Position numbers and translations under genes: made by a program
From: Enterococcus sp. DIV2402
Lineage (GTDB): Bacteria; Bacillota; Bacilli; Lactobacillales; Enterococcaceae
DNA: 64,000 bases
Direction: 5' to 3'
NCBI RefSeq assembly: GCF_017426705.2
Contig: NZ_CP147251.1
Coordinates: 1,092,501-1,156,500 of the forward strand
Part shown: positions 43,783-53,212 of the stretch, piece after piece
Layout of the letters: each line of letters begins with the position of its first letter
Position numbering within the stretch: the stretch's first letter is position 1
Notes under the pieces: generated by a model
Seen by the model: the letters and a program-made list of their open reading frames with translations, nothing else
Database searches by the model: none
Told to the model about the DNA's origin: nothing

Positions 43783-43895
43783 TTGACAAATTGCTCGAAA
43801 GTGTTTATCATACTGTTTGGGCACTCTTTTAAAGAGTCGATTCATTCGTTTATACGCTCCCTATTCGAGTTATTACTTGAGTAGGGAGCTTTTTG
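43783..43895 (+). promoter_or_regulatory. pyrG promoter and CTP-sensitive attenuator leader
   Basis: -35 TTGACA (43783-43788), 17-bp spacer and -10 TATCAT (43806-43811) place the start at GGGC (43819-43822). A terminator hairpin follows: the 5' arm begins GCTCCCTA (43856) and pairs over about 15 bp with the arm ending TAGGGAGC (43889), then TTTTT. A GGGC start plus a CU-rich 5' terminator arm is the layout of Bacillus pyrG, where low CTP causes extra G's at the 5' end that pair with the arm and prevent termination. Confidence 0.85.
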
Positions 43896-43942
43896 TATTT
43901 TTAGTGCAACCCTTTAAAAAATAACGCGAAGGAGTTTTATTT

Positions 43943-45544
43943 ATGACAAAATATATTTTTGTAACTGGCGGTGTTGTTTCTTCGATTGGGAAAGGAATTG
44001 TTGCAGCATCATTAGGGCGTTTACTGAAAAATCGTGGATTGAACGTAACCATTCAAAAATTTGATCCGTATATCAATGTCGATCCAGGAACAATGAGCCC
44101 ATATCAACATGGAGAAGTTTTTGTAACGGATGATGGAGCAGAAACAGATTTGGATTTAGGTCACTATGAACGGTTTATCGATATTAATTTAAACCAATAT
44201 TCTAACGTAACAACTGGGAAAGTTTATTCTGAGGTTTTACGCAAAGAACGTAAAGGGGAATATTTAGGTGCAACTGTACAAGTGATTCCTCATATTACAA
44301 ATGAAATCAAAGATAAAATTATGCGAGCAGCTACCACTACAGATGCCGATATTATTATTACAGAAGTGGGTGGGACTGTTGGCGATATTGAGTCCTTACC
44401 ATTTTTAGAAGCCTTGCGCCAAATGAAAGCTGATGTAGGTAGTGACAATGTCTTATACATTCATACAACCTTAATTCCTTATTTAAAAGCTGCTGGAGAA
44501 ATGAAAACAAAACCAACGCAACATAGTGTAAAAGAATTACGTAGTTTGGGTATCCAACCAAATATTTTAGTCGTTCGTACAGAGCAACCTGTTTCTCAAG
44601 GTACAAAAGACAAATTAGCACAATTTTGTGATGTTGCGCCAGAAGCTGTTATTGAATCATTAGATGTTGATACGCTTTATTCCATTCCGTTGAATTTACA
44701 AAAACAAGGGATGGATCAAATTGTTTGTGACTACTTAAAAATTGATGCGCCAGCAGCAGATATGACTGAATGGCAAGCATTGGAATCAAAAGTATTGAAT
44801 TTGAAAAAATCAGTTCGAATTGCTTTAGTTGGGAAATATGTTGAATTACCTGATGCGTATTTATCGGTAGTCGAAGCGTTAAAACATGCGGGATTTGCTG
44901 ATGATGCCGATATTGAAATTGATTGGGTAAATGCTGCTGAATTAACGTATGAAAACGTAACGGATTATTTGCAAGCAGCCGATGGAATCTTAGTGCCGGG
45001 TGGTTTTGGAGACCGTGGTATCGAAGGGAAAATTGAAGCTATTCGCTATGCTCGTGAAAACGATGTACCATTCTTAGGAATTTGTTTAGGTATGCAACTA
45101 GCCTGTGTCGAATTTGCTCGCAATGTTGTTGGTTTAGAAGGCGCACATTCAGCAGAAACAGACCCAGAAACACCATACAATATTATTGATTTAATGAAAG
45201 ATCAAGAAAACATTGAAAATTTAGGTGGCACATTACGCTTAGGCTTGTATCCTTGCCAATTAAAACCAGGGACTAAAACAGCAACAGCTTACCATAACGA
45301 AGCAGTTGTGCAAGAACGCCATCGCCATCGTTATGAGTTTAACAATGAGTACCGTGAGCAATTTGAAGCTAATGGATTAGTTTTTTCAGGAGTTTCTCCA
45401 GACAATCGCTTAGTGGAAATTGTTGAATTCCCAGAAAATAAATTCTTTGTGGCTTGCCAATTCCATCCTGAATTAATTTCTCGGCCAAATCGTCCACAAC
45501 GTTTAATTCAAGCTTTTGTCGATGCTTCATTAGAAAATAAATAA
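43943..45544 (+). CDS. pyrG: CTP synthase
   Basis: This 533-residue enzyme aminates UTP to CTP. The N-terminal synthase domain starts '[16 protein letters not shown]'. The C-terminal class I glutamine amidotransferase has '[13 protein letters not shown]' (nucleophile Cys) and 'CQFHPE' (His/Glu). GAAGGAG precedes the ATG. It is monocistronic. Expression is governed by the leader attenuator. 45545-45783 downstream holds no gene and no clear hairpin. Confidence 0.98.
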   Translation: MTKYIFVTGGVVSSIGKGIVAASLGRLLKNRGLNVTIQKFDPYINVDPGTMSPYQHGEVFVTDDGAETDLDLGHYERFIDINLNQYSNVTTGKVYSEVLRKERKGEYLGATVQVIPHITNEIKDKIMRAATTTDADIIITEVGGTVGDIESLPFLEALRQMKADVGSDNVLYIHTTLIPYLKAAGEMKTKPTQHSVKELRSLGIQPNILVVRTEQPVSQGTKDKLAQFCDVAPEAVIESLDVDTLYSIPLNLQKQGMDQIVCDYLKIDAPAADMTEWQALESKVLNLKKSVRIALVGKYVELPDAYLSVVEALKHAGFADDADIEIDWVNAAELTYENVTDYLQAADGILVPGGFGDRGIEGKIEAIRYARENDVPFLGICLGMQLACVEFARNVVGLEGAHSAETDPETPYNIIDLMKDQENIENLGGTLRLGLYPCQLKPGTKTATAYHNEAVVQERHRHRYEFNNEYREQFEANGLVFSGVSPDNRLVEIVEFPENKFFVACQFHPELISRPNRPQRLIQAFVDASLENK

Positions 45545-45783
45545 AAAATAATGAGAGCTAGAGTGATTTTTTTAGTTATTTAAAAAGAGAGAATTTGTAG
45601 TATTAATCACATTCTTTCAGAAAATTTTCTGGTGAGATATCTATTTTAAAAAAATAAAAAGTGAAAAATCCAGAGAAATGCATAGTTTTAGTAGAAAAAT
45701 CTATAAATATTTGCTAAAATGATAGCGTTGGTTAAGCAAGTCTTAACAAATAAAGTTTTTATAAAACTTAGGAGGAAATTATT

Positions 45784-46653
45784 ATGCCATTAGTATCAGG
45801 TACTGAAATCTTTAAGGCAGCTCGTAAAGGCGGATACGCTGTAGGTGCGTACAATACAAACAACTTAGAATGGACTCAAGCTATTCTTGAGGCTGCTCAA
45901 GCGAAAAACGCTCCAGTATTAATCCAAACTTCTATGGGTGCTGCTAAATACATGGGTGGTTACAAATTAGTCGTACACATGGTTGAAGATTTAATTGAAT
46001 CAATGAACATTACTGTACCAGTCGTTTTACACTTAGACCATGGTGAATACGATGATGCATTAGAATGTATCGAAGCTGGTTATACTTCAGTTATGTTTGA
46101 TGGTTCTCACTTACCATTCGAAGAAAACTTAAAATTAGCTAAAGACGTTGTTGAAAAAGCACATGCTAAAGGTGTTTCTGTAGAATGTGAAGTTGGTTCA
46201 ATCGGCGGAGAAGAAGATGGAATCATCGGTTCTGGCGAATTAGCTGACATCGACGAGTGTGTACAAATGGTTAACACTGGAATTGATTTCTTAGCATGTG
46301 GTATTGGTAACATCCACGGTGCTTACCCAGAAAACTGGTCTGGTTTAGCATTTGACCACTTACAAGCTATCGCTGATGCTGTAGGCCAAGATGTACCATT
46401 AGTATTACATGGTGGATCAGGTATCCCTCAAGAACAAATTGAAAAAGCAATCTCAATGGGTGTTTCTAAAATTAACGTTAACACTGAATTCCAATTATCA
46501 TTTGCTAAAGCAACTCGTGAATACATCGAAGCTGGCAAAGATTTAGAAGGAAAAGGTTTTGACCCTCGTAAATTATTAGCACCAGGTAAAGCTGCTATCG
46601 TTAAAGATGCAATCGAACATATCGAATGGTTCGGTTCAGCTGACAAAGCTTAA
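45784..46653 (+). CDS. fba: Fructose-bisphosphate aldolase, class II
   Basis: This 289-residue zinc-dependent aldolase of glycolysis has metal-binding His residues in 'LHLDHGEYDD' and 'LVLHGGSGIP', and 'NVNTEFQLSF' closes the active site. Codon use is strongly biased (GGT, GAA, CAC, AAC), as expected for a very highly expressed gene. AGGAGGAAATT precedes the ATG. TAAAAT about 65 bases upstream is a possible -10. Confidence 0.97.
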   Translation: MPLVSGTEIFKAARKGGYAVGAYNTNNLEWTQAILEAAQAKNAPVLIQTSMGAAKYMGGYKLVVHMVEDLIESMNITVPVVLHLDHGEYDDALECIEAGYTSVMFDGSHLPFEENLKLAKDVVEKAHAKGVSVECEVGSIGGEEDGIIGSGELADIDECVQMVNTGIDFLACGIGNIHGAYPENWSGLAFDHLQAIADAVGQDVPLVLHGGSGIPQEQIEKAISMGVSKINVNTEFQLSFAKATREYIEAGKDLEGKGFDPRKLLAPGKAAIVKDAIEHIEWFGSADKA

Positions 46654-46664
46654 TTAAACGAATG

Positions 46665-46701
46665 AAACCTCTTAGAATTTCGATTCTAAGAGGTTTTTTT
46701 T
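46665..46701 (+). terminator. Terminator of fba
   Basis: AAACCTCTTAGAAT pairs with ATTCTAAGAGGTTT around a short loop, with eight T's. Confidence 0.92.
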
Positions 46702-46725
46702 GTCTTTGTATAAAGAAACAACAAA

Positions 46726-47103
46726 TTATGCTAACACTTGAAAAGAAGAATAGGGTGGCAAATTATCAGGTGCACGATAAATTTCAATATAATCTGGATG
46801 AATATAAATTTTATGCTGTTCAGTAAAAAGAGAATCATGTGGGAAGCTATGGGCAGTTGAATGGATTGTATACTGAAATAGTTTTTGCCCATGAATGATG
46901 ACCAATAAAAATTCTAAGACTACTCTTGTACCTAATTGTGAAATCAGTTGCGCATTGAGCGGATCGACTACCAATGTTTGTGCATGTTGAAAATGCTGCC
47001 GCTTAAGCTCACTTTGTAATTGCGTTAGAGCCTGGCTATTTTTGATAAAAACTGAACAATAAATGTCACCATTTTGTTCTTTTGCGAGACGTCGTCGTGA
47101 CAT
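46726..47103 (-). CDS. Hypothetical protein
   Basis: This 125-residue soluble protein is not recognised. It opens 'MSRRRLAKEQNGDIYCSVFI' and has mixed alpha/beta character with a hydrophobic strand ('VVLEFLLVII') in the middle and a histidine/tyrosine-rich C-terminal half. There is no signal peptide. AAGGAGGG stands five bases before the ATG, which supports translation. It is convergent with fba and divergent from murA. Confidence 0.65.
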   Translation of the reverse strand: MSRRRLAKEQNGDIYCSVFIKNSQALTQLQSELKRQHFQHAQTLVVDPLNAQLISQLGTRVVLEFLLVIIHGQKLFQYTIHSTAHSFPHDSLFTEQHKIYIHPDYIEIYRAPDNLPPYSSFQVLA

Positions 47104-47270
47104 AAAGCCCTCCTTTACAAAGAAAAAGTTTATTTTATAGTAACAAATTTTTTGAGCATTGCCTATGCTTCAAGTAAAGAAGAGAGGTATCGCCTTTTTT
47201 ATTCTTGTGAATTATGGTAAAATCAAAAATGATGTATATATAAATTTGAAAAACAAATAGGTGAAAATAT

Positions 47271-48530
47271 ATGAAAAAAATAGTCATTCATGGGAATCGT
47301 CCACTATCTGGAGAAGTAACAATTAGCGGGGCAAAAAACAGTGCGGTAGCATTAATTCCAGCGGCGATTTTAGCTGATTCTCCAGTAACTTTGGAAGGTG
47401 TACCAGATATTCAAGATGTTCATTCATTAATTGAAATTTTAGAAATTATGGGTGTCAAAACAAAATTTGCGAACAATGAATTAGAAATTGATCCAACAGG
47501 TATTGTGTCGATTCCAATGCCAAGTGGGAAAATTAATAGCTTACGTGCTTCGTATTATTTCATGGGAGCATTACTTGGTAAATTTGGCGAAGGTGTCGTA
47601 GGTCTACCAGGAGGATGTTACTTAGGTCCTCGTCCAATTAATTTGCATGTAAAAGGTTTTGAAGCTTTAGGTGCAGAAGTAACAAATGAACATGGTGCAA
47701 TGTATTTGCGTGCACCTGAAGAAGGTTTACAAGGCGACCGTATTTTCTTAGATATGGTATCGATTGGTGCTACTATCAATATTATGTTAGCTGCTGTTAA
47801 AGCAGAGGGTCGTACGATTATTGAAAATGCCGCAAGAGAACCAGAAATCATTGACGTGGCAACTTTATTAAATAATATGGGTGCTAAAATTCGTGGTGCT
47901 GGTACAGATGAAATCCGCATTGAAGGAGTAAAAGAATTACATGGTTGTCGTCATTCAATTATTCCTGACCGTATAGAAGCAGGTACCTATTTATCTTTAG
48001 CCGCAGCTGCTGGCGATGGAATTACTATTAAAAACGTGATTTACGAGCATCTAGATAGTTTCATTTCTAAATTAGAAGAAATTGGTGTCGCAATGGACAT
48101 CAGCGAAGATAGCATTTATGTTCATCCTTCAAAAAATTTAAAACCAGCTATCGTAAAAACTTATCCATATCCAGGTTTTGCGACAGATTTACAACAACCA
48201 ATCACACCATTATTGTTAAAAGCCCAAGGGAAATCAGAAATCACAGATACGATTTATCAACAACGTGTCAATCATATTCCTGAATTAGTTCGTATGGGAG
48301 CGACGGCTTCAATTGAAGGTAATATGATGTTTGTAGAAGGTCCAAGTGAATTACGCGGGGCAGAAGTAGAAGCCTCTGATTTACGTGCTGGTGCTTGTTT
48401 AGTTATTGCTGGATTAATGGCAGAAGGAACAACAAAAATTAGCAAAGTAGAATACATTTTACGTGGTTATGACAATATTATTGAGAAACTAACGGCTTTA
48501 GGTGCCGAAGTCGAGATGGTAGAGGAGTAA
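47271..48530 (+). CDS. murA: UDP-N-acetylglucosamine 1-carboxyvinyltransferase
   Basis: This 419-residue enzyme catalyses the first committed step of peptidoglycan synthesis and is the fosfomycin target. '[13 protein letters not shown]' and '[12 protein letters not shown]' bind substrate, and the active-site cysteine is in '[16 protein letters not shown]'. Many Firmicutes have two copies; the position beside rho and rpmE fits the second paralogue (MurA2/MurZ). AGGTG precedes the ATG and TGG-TAAAAT (about 47214-47222) is an extended -10. rho starts two bases after its stop. Confidence 0.95.
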   Translation: MKKIVIHGNRPLSGEVTISGAKNSAVALIPAAILADSPVTLEGVPDIQDVHSLIEILEIMGVKTKFANNELEIDPTGIVSIPMPSGKINSLRASYYFMGALLGKFGEGVVGLPGGCYLGPRPINLHVKGFEALGAEVTNEHGAMYLRAPEEGLQGDRIFLDMVSIGATINIMLAAVKAEGRTIIENAAREPEIIDVATLLNNMGAKIRGAGTDEIRIEGVKELHGCRHSIIPDRIEAGTYLSLAAAAGDGITIKNVIYEHLDSFISKLEEIGVAMDISEDSIYVHPSKNLKPAIVKTYPYPGFATDLQQPITPLLLKAQGKSEITDTIYQQRVNHIPELVRMGATASIEGNMMFVEGPSELRGAEVEASDLRAGACLVIAGLMAEGTTKISKVEYILRGYDNIIEKLTALGAEVEMVEE

Positions 48531-48532
48531 GT

Positions 48533-49828
48533 ATGAGCGACTATTTAACAATGGCGGAGTTAGATCATAAAACATTAAAAGAAATCTATACGTACGCAAA
48601 AGAATTTAAAATTCCTTATTATAGTCAAATGAACAAAAAAGAATTATCCTTAGCGGTTATTCGTGCGCAAGCCGAAAAGCAAGGTTTTTTCTACATGGAA
48701 GGAATTCTAGATATTGTTGGTCAAGAAGGTTATGGCTTTTTACGACCAATTAACTATGGTCCAAGTGCTGAAGATATTTATATTTCTAGCTCACAAATTC
48801 GTCGTTTTGGCTTACGAAATGGAGATAAGGTTGCTGGAAAAGCTAGACCACCCAAAGAATCGGAACGTTATTATGGTTTGATGCATGTTGAAAGTGTCAA
48901 TGGGAAAAATCCTGAAGAAGCCAAAGAGCGTCCCCATTTTCCAGCACTGACTCCATTATATCCAGAAAAACAAATTAAATTAGAAACGACTAAAGGGCGT
49001 CTCTCTACGCGGATGATTGATATGTTTTCACCAGTAGGGTTTGGACAACGTGGATTAATCGTTGCACCACCTAAAGCAGGGAAAACTAGTATTTTGAAAG
49101 AAATCGCTAACGGTATTACAGAAAATTATCCTGATGTTGAATTAATTGTTTTACTAATTGATGAACGTCCTGAAGAAGTAACCGACTTAGAACGTAGCGT
49201 GAAAGGCGATGTGGTTTCATCTACATTTGATTTACAACCAAGTAATCATACTCGTGTTGCTGAATTAGTTTTAGAGCGTGCGATGCGTTTAGTAGAAGAC
49301 AAACGTGATGTTGTTATTTTGATGGATAGCATTACACGTTTAGCTCGTGCCTATAACTTAGTTGTACCGCCAAGTGGTCGGACATTAAGTGGTGGGATTG
49401 ATCCTGCTGCGTTGTATAAACCAAAAAAATTCTTTGGAGCAGCCCGAAATATTGAAGAAGGCGGTAGCTTAACCATTCTAGCAACTGCTTTAGTAGATAC
49501 AGGTAGTCGTATGGACGATGTGATTTATGAAGAGTTTAAAGGAACAGGAAATATGGAGCTGCAATTATCACGAAATCTAGCAGAACGTCGTATTTTCCCT
49601 GCCATTGACTTGAAGAAATCAAGTACACGTAAAGAAGAATTGCTTATGTCTAGCGAACAGTTAGAAGAAACATGGCGTTTACGTAATCACATGACAGGTG
49701 ATTCATTAGAATATACCGATCAATTCATTCAATTCTTGAAGAAAACCAAAAATAATCAAGAATTTCTTGAAGCATTTCATGATGTGACATTTAATGAAAA
49801 AAGAGTCAAAAGAAATGTGAAAAGATAA
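48533..49828 (+). CDS. rho: Transcription termination factor Rho
   Basis: This 431-residue hexameric RNA helicase has an N-terminal Rho domain ('[20 protein letters not shown]'), a cold-shock-like RNA-binding domain ('[17 protein letters not shown]'), a Walker A '[12 protein letters not shown]' and the Q-loop/R-loop region '[20 protein letters not shown]'. It is translationally linked to murA (two-base gap; GAGGA inside the murA end). Confidence 0.97.
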   Translation: MSDYLTMAELDHKTLKEIYTYAKEFKIPYYSQMNKKELSLAVIRAQAEKQGFFYMEGILDIVGQEGYGFLRPINYGPSAEDIYISSSQIRRFGLRNGDKVAGKARPPKESERYYGLMHVESVNGKNPEEAKERPHFPALTPLYPEKQIKLETTKGRLSTRMIDMFSPVGFGQRGLIVAPPKAGKTSILKEIANGITENYPDVELIVLLIDERPEEVTDLERSVKGDVVSSTFDLQPSNHTRVAELVLERAMRLVEDKRDVVILMDSITRLARAYNLVVPPSGRTLSGGIDPAALYKPKKFFGAARNIEEGGSLTILATALVDTGSRMDDVIYEEFKGTGNMELQLSRNLAERRIFPAIDLKKSSTRKEELLMSSEQLEETWRLRNHMTGDSLEYTDQFIQFLKKTKNNQEFLEAFHDVTFNEKRVKRNVKR

Positions 49829-49857
49829 TTGCAAATGATTTTAACTCATGTTAAGAT
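49829..49857 (+). promoter_or_regulatory. rpmE2 promoter overlapped by a zinc-repressor-like dyad
   Basis: -35 TTGCAA (49829-49834), 17-bp spacer and -10 TAAGAT (49852-49857). The dyad TTAAC-TCAT-GTTAA (49841-49854) lies across the spacer and -10. It has the half-sites of AdcR (TTAAC...GTTAA), but with four rather than two central bases. Confidence 0.55.
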
Positions 49858-49922
49858 AGTAACGTTGTAAACAAATCAACTCTGTTTCAGCAAATGACTC
49901 AGGGCAAAGGAGAGAAAACGAA

Positions 49923-50186
49923 ATGAAAGAAAGCATCCATCCAGATTACCATCCAGTAGTGTTTTTAGACTCAACAACAGGTTTTAAATTCTTGTCAGGA
50001 TCAACTAAATCTTCACAAGAAACAATCGAATGGGAAGACGGCAATACTTACCCAGTAATCCGTGTCGAAGTTACTTCTGACTCACATCCATTCTACACTG
50101 GACGTCAAAAATTCACTCAAGCAGACGGACGCGTGGACCGTTTCAACAAAAAATACGGTCTCAAAGACGAAAACGCTGCGGAATAA
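49923..50186 (+). CDS. rpmE2: 50S ribosomal protein L31 type B (zinc-free)
   Basis: This 87-residue protein matches L31 type B ('[20 protein letters not shown]', later '[11 protein letters not shown]' and '[11 protein letters not shown]'). It has no cysteine at all, so it cannot bind zinc, unlike type A. In many bacteria the zinc-free form replaces the zinc form during zinc starvation. AAAGGAGAG precedes the ATG. It follows rho but has its own promoter. Confidence 0.96.
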   Translation: MKESIHPDYHPVVFLDSTTGFKFLSGSTKSSQETIEWEDGNTYPVIRVEVTSDSHPFYTGRQKFTQADGRVDRFNKKYGLKDENAAE

Positions 50187-50213
50187 GAAAAACATTGATA
50201 TATCAAAGTTTAG

Positions 50214-50244
50214 CGACTTTCTTTTCGGAGAAAGTCGTTTTTTT
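50214..50244 (+). terminator. Terminator of rpmE2
   Basis: CGACTTTC (50214-50221) pairs with GAAAGTCG (50230-50237), then seven T's. Confidence 0.88.
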
Positions 50245-50275
50245 GTTCAATTTTATATTTTTGATGAGAAGACCC

Positions 50276-50321
50276 AAGAGAACCAAAAGCATGACTTTGA
50301 TATGCTTTTGGTTCTCTTTTC
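50276..50321 (+). terminator. Second strong hairpin between rpmE2 and the DUF1129 gene
   Basis: A 17-bp perfect stem (50276-50292 with 50302-50318) is followed by TTTC. It lies only 32 bases after the first terminator and probably also blocks transcripts from the opposite strand. Confidence 0.7.
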
Positions 50322-50341
50322 GTTATGGCATGTATCTAGAA

Positions 50342-51169
50342 CTAGGGTATATTTTTCATTTTCTTAGTTTGTAAATAAACTATCAGATATTGAAAAATAG
50401 CTGATATTAGTAGGATTGCAACAACGATATATTTACCCATTGTAGTTTCAAAGTATTTGGAAAAATAACTGATTCTTGAGAGAATACCGATTGTTGCGCA
50501 AACCAAAATGAGTGGTATAAAAGTTGACCACATTTGTTTATCTTCATTATTTTGTGTGAAGAATAATATGGACATTACAATCAACAGTGTAAGGATTGTC
50601 AATATTCCAACCGGCCCTGGTAATTCGACTGTTAAAGGAGTTTTAATAAAAATTGCTAGAAGTGTGCCCCCTAAGAATAATAAGGTTCCTAGTATGCCTA
50701 GTAGCATATTGGATTGTTTCTTCTTTTTCGCATAGACGCCTTTACTGATGAACCAAAATAAAGTAATTGCAGAAATAAATGAATATAGTCCGACAACCAT
50801 AAATGACCCAAAATCAATATCATTCTCTGGGAAGATAAGGGCTGGAAGTATACTAAATAAACTATAAGAGCCTAAAGCAATCAAGGCTAACTTTAGAAAA
50901 TCCATCAAACTTATGGGTGAGAAGGATAATAGGTCATTCGCAATTTCTTGCGGCTCCTTACCAAAATAGGCTTCAGCGCTAATACCATCTCTTTGGGCAT
51001 CTAAAATATCAGTTAAAATCTCTAATGCTTTTTCTTCGATAACTGCTTCTTTTTTCATCGCTCCCTTTGCACGTAGATAAATGAGGAGGTCACCATAATA
51101 AGCATTATTTTCTTCAGTTAATTGTTGCTGTAATTTTCGGTTGGTTTTGATCATGTCATTTGTTTTCAT
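50342..51169 (-). CDS. DUF1129-type membrane protein, partner of PadR regulator
   Basis: This 275-residue protein has a helical soluble N-terminal half (about 1-95, 'LLIYLRAKGAMKKEAVIEEK' with 'ILTDILDAQRDGISAEAYFG') followed by about six to seven membrane helices. This is the DUF1129 pattern: a 'HAAS'-like cytoplasmic region plus membrane part, usually co-encoded with a PadR regulator as here (13-bp gap). The function is unknown. Confidence 0.75.
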   Translation of the reverse strand: MKTNDMIKTNRKLQQQLTEENNAYYGDLLIYLRAKGAMKKEAVIEEKALEILTDILDAQRDGISAEAYFGKEPQEIANDLLSFSPISLMDFLKLALIALGSYSLFSILPALIFPENDIDFGSFMVVGLYSFISAITLFWFISKGVYAKKKKQSNMLLGILGTLLFLGGTLLAIFIKTPLTVELPGPVGILTILTLLIVMSILFFTQNNEDKQMWSTFIPLILVCATIGILSRISYFSKYFETTMGKYIVVAILLISAIFQYLIVYLQTKKMKNIP

Positions 51170-51182
51170 TTTCCTCAGCCTC

Positions 51183-51518
51183 CTAGCTGAATCTATCTAA
51201 AAGGGTACTGACATTGAGTTGTAATTGTTGCCACTCGGTCATAAAGTACGCTTTTTCATTTTTACCACTATTGGTTAAATGATAATATTTACGGCTTGGT
51301 CCATCAGGTGAAGGGACCAAAGTGCTAGCAATGAAGCCTTTCTTTTCTAAACTCAATAATAAAGGATAAATCGTTCCCTTAGGTATCTGGTCAAAACCGA
51401 TTTCCTCGAGTTTCAAACTTAAGGTGTAACCATATAGCGTTTCGTAATCTAACAATACAAGGATACATCCGGAAAGAATTCCTTTTAACATCTGAGAAGA
51501 TCTGTTTTTATCTGTCAT
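51183..51518 (-). CDS. PadR family transcriptional regulator
   Basis: This 111-residue protein has a winged helix domain ('LDYETLYGYTLSLKLEEIG', 'IPKGTIYPLLLSLEKKGFI', 'GPSRKYYHLT') and a short C-terminal helix for dimerisation, typical of PadR subfamily 2. AGGAAGTCGT lies upstream. Two operator copies on its promoter point to autoregulation, and the DUF1129 gene is the sole operon partner. Confidence 0.9.
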   Translation of the reverse strand: MTDKNRSSQMLKGILSGCILVLLDYETLYGYTLSLKLEEIGFDQIPKGTIYPLLLSLEKKGFIASTLVPSPDGPSRKYYHLTNSGKNEKAYFMTEWQQLQLNVSTLLDRFS

Positions 51519-51548
51519 ATACGACTTCCTTTACATAGCTATATTGTA

Positions 51549-51600
51549 TTGCATACTAGTATGCAATGAGTATAACCTATGTCGAGCTAGTTTGCAATAC
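51549..51600 (-). promoter_or_regulatory. PadR promoter with two operators
   Basis: On the minus strand, -35 TTGCAA (51592-51597), 17-bp spacer and -10 TATACT (51569-51574). A perfect 18-bp palindrome TTGCATACTAGTATGCAA (51549-51566) covers the expected start. A half-site copy CTAGTTTGCAATAC (51587-51600) covers the -35, the centres being about 32 bp (three turns) apart. Confidence 0.8.
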
Positions 51601-51721
51601 ATAATAGTGTTTTAATTAAATCTATCGTGACAAAATTTCAAATATATTTTATGATTGGTTTGATAGAATAACAAAGACGTTAGAATAATCTTTCAATAAA
51701 CTAAATAATAAGGAGAAAAAA

Positions 51722-52567
51722 ATGAACCAAAAAATTGAACTGCTTTTTACTTTAGATGAAGGGTATTTGCGCCCTCTTAAAGTGGCGTTGCTTTCAATTC
51801 ATGCTAATAATCCCAAGCAAGCCTTTCGAATATGGTTAGTACATGAACGTATCTCACAAGAAAGTTTAGTATCATTACAAGCGTTTAGTGAACATTTAGG
51901 ATTTGAGTTTCGTGAAATGAAAGTTGATGGCAGTAATTGGGAGAATGCTCCAACTGTAGCTCGATATCCGAAAGAAATGTATTTTCGTCTGTTAGCGGGT
52001 GAAATCTTACCTGAGGAAATCACCAAAGTTTTGTATCTAGATCCAGATATTTTAGTCATTAATTCGTTAAATGAACTATGGAATATTGATTTAACGAATC
52101 ATTTGTTAGCGGCTGCAACGCATATTGGCTTGCTTGATTTAACAACACCTTTGAATAAAGTTCGCCTAGATTTAGATCATGAATATTATAATTCAGGAAT
52201 TATGCTGCTAAACTTAGCGCAAGCAAGAGAAAAAATCAAATGGGAGGATATCAGTCAGGTACTTCAAAAACATGCCAACTATTTGCTATTGCCAGATCAA
52301 GATATTTTGAATTATTTATATGGAAAATATGCACTGACGATACCAGAAGAAAAATGGAATTATGATGCGCGTATGTATACGAAATATCTTGCTAAAAGTT
52401 TGAATAAACATGATATTCATTGGGTGCTGCGTAATACGGCAATTCTTCATTTTTGTGGTAAACCAAAACCTTGGAGTAAAAAGCATGATAATCGCTTTAC
52501 TGCCTTGTATTTGAACTATCAACAACGAACAGACATCATTGAAGAAAGTATTCGAAAAAAATTGTAA
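51722..52567 (+). CDS. Glycosyltransferase family 8 protein
   Basis: This 281-residue GT-A enzyme has 'FTLDEGYLRPLKVALLSI' at the nucleotide-sugar end, the metal-binding DxD as 'LYLDPDILVI' (about residue 105) and the C-terminal 'ILHFCGKPKPW' (HxxGxxKPW), all GT8 hallmarks. It probably transfers glucose or galactose to a surface glycan, lipid or protein; the acceptor is unknown. AAGGAG precedes the ATG. It is monocistronic. Confidence 0.9.
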   Translation: MNQKIELLFTLDEGYLRPLKVALLSIHANNPKQAFRIWLVHERISQESLVSLQAFSEHLGFEFREMKVDGSNWENAPTVARYPKEMYFRLLAGEILPEEITKVLYLDPDILVINSLNELWNIDLTNHLLAAATHIGLLDLTTPLNKVRLDLDHEYYNSGIMLLNLAQAREKIKWEDISQVLQKHANYLLLPDQDILNYLYGKYALTIPEEKWNYDARMYTKYLAKSLNKHDIHWVLRNTAILHFCGKPKPWSKKHDNRFTALYLNYQQRTDIIEESIRKKL

Positions 52568-52591
52568 CAACAATCAGCCTAATCTAAAAGT

Positions 52592-52629
52592 AAACTCCTT
52601 GTCAGACATTATTTGACAGGGAGTTTTTT
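52592..52629 (+). terminator. Terminator of the GT8 gene
   Basis: AAACTCCTTGTCA pairs with TGACAGGGAGTTT around a nine-base loop, then T's. Confidence 0.85.
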
Positions 52630-52655
52630 AGTTGTGATTGTTTTTGGAGAAAAAA

Positions 52656-53050
52656 TTACCAAATAAACGGAAAAATTCGATACCATACCTTATCTGTATA
52701 ATCGCGATAGTCAGCGAGTTCTTGTAGTAAGAGTGCTTCTTCATGTTTAATTCGTTTGATTAGCAATAAAGGATAAATTAAAAAAATCAAAAATACGTAA
52801 ATGAACCTAAAACGAAAGGCATAGATAAAAATAAAAGAATAGTCGCCAAATACATGAGGTGACGGATAATACCATATAAACCAGTACCAACTACTTGTTG
52901 GTTTTCGTGGATTTCTACTATTTTGGAGAGATAGGTATTTTCACGGATTACTTCACCGTATAGTCCATACGCAATTAACAGAATAAAAGAAGAACAACTA
53001 CGCTTATGGGAAGCTAGCACCAAATATAGCGAAAATCAAGTCATACGATG
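52656..53050 (-). pseudogene. Decayed isoprenylcysteine carboxyl methyltransferase (ICMT)-family membrane protein
   Basis: Homology continues across frames on the minus strand. The middle part 'AYGLYGEVIRENTYLS', 'GTGLYGIIRHLMYLATILL' is in one frame (about 53000-52790). After a stop the family C-terminus resumes in the next frame ('FLIFLIYPLLLIKRIKHEEA' ... 'KVWYRIFPFIW', stop at 52656). So one indel lies near 52790-52800. A second frame break is likely near 52975-52990, and the N-terminal segment is missing. The usual RHPMY motif reads RHLMY. The gene is non-functional as written. Confidence 0.75.
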
Positions 53051-53061
53051 ACAAAACTACC

Positions 53062-53112
53062 TAAAAAAACAGACCTATCGTATACGCAAAAATTACATAT
53101 ACATAGGTCTGT
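53062..53112 (-). terminator. Terminator of eno
   Basis: ACAGACCTAT (53069-53078) and ATAGGTCTGT (53103-53112) form a 10-bp stem with inner GTATA/TATAC pairing. On the minus strand it is followed by TTTTTTT. Confidence 0.85.
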
Positions 53113-53212
53113 ATTCTAGTTCAAATTACTGACTTGAAAACTTTAAAACGTTCTATAATATTAGTTGATGAAGTTGATTTTATCTTAGAAGAAATCGTTT
53201 AGCTTATCAATT

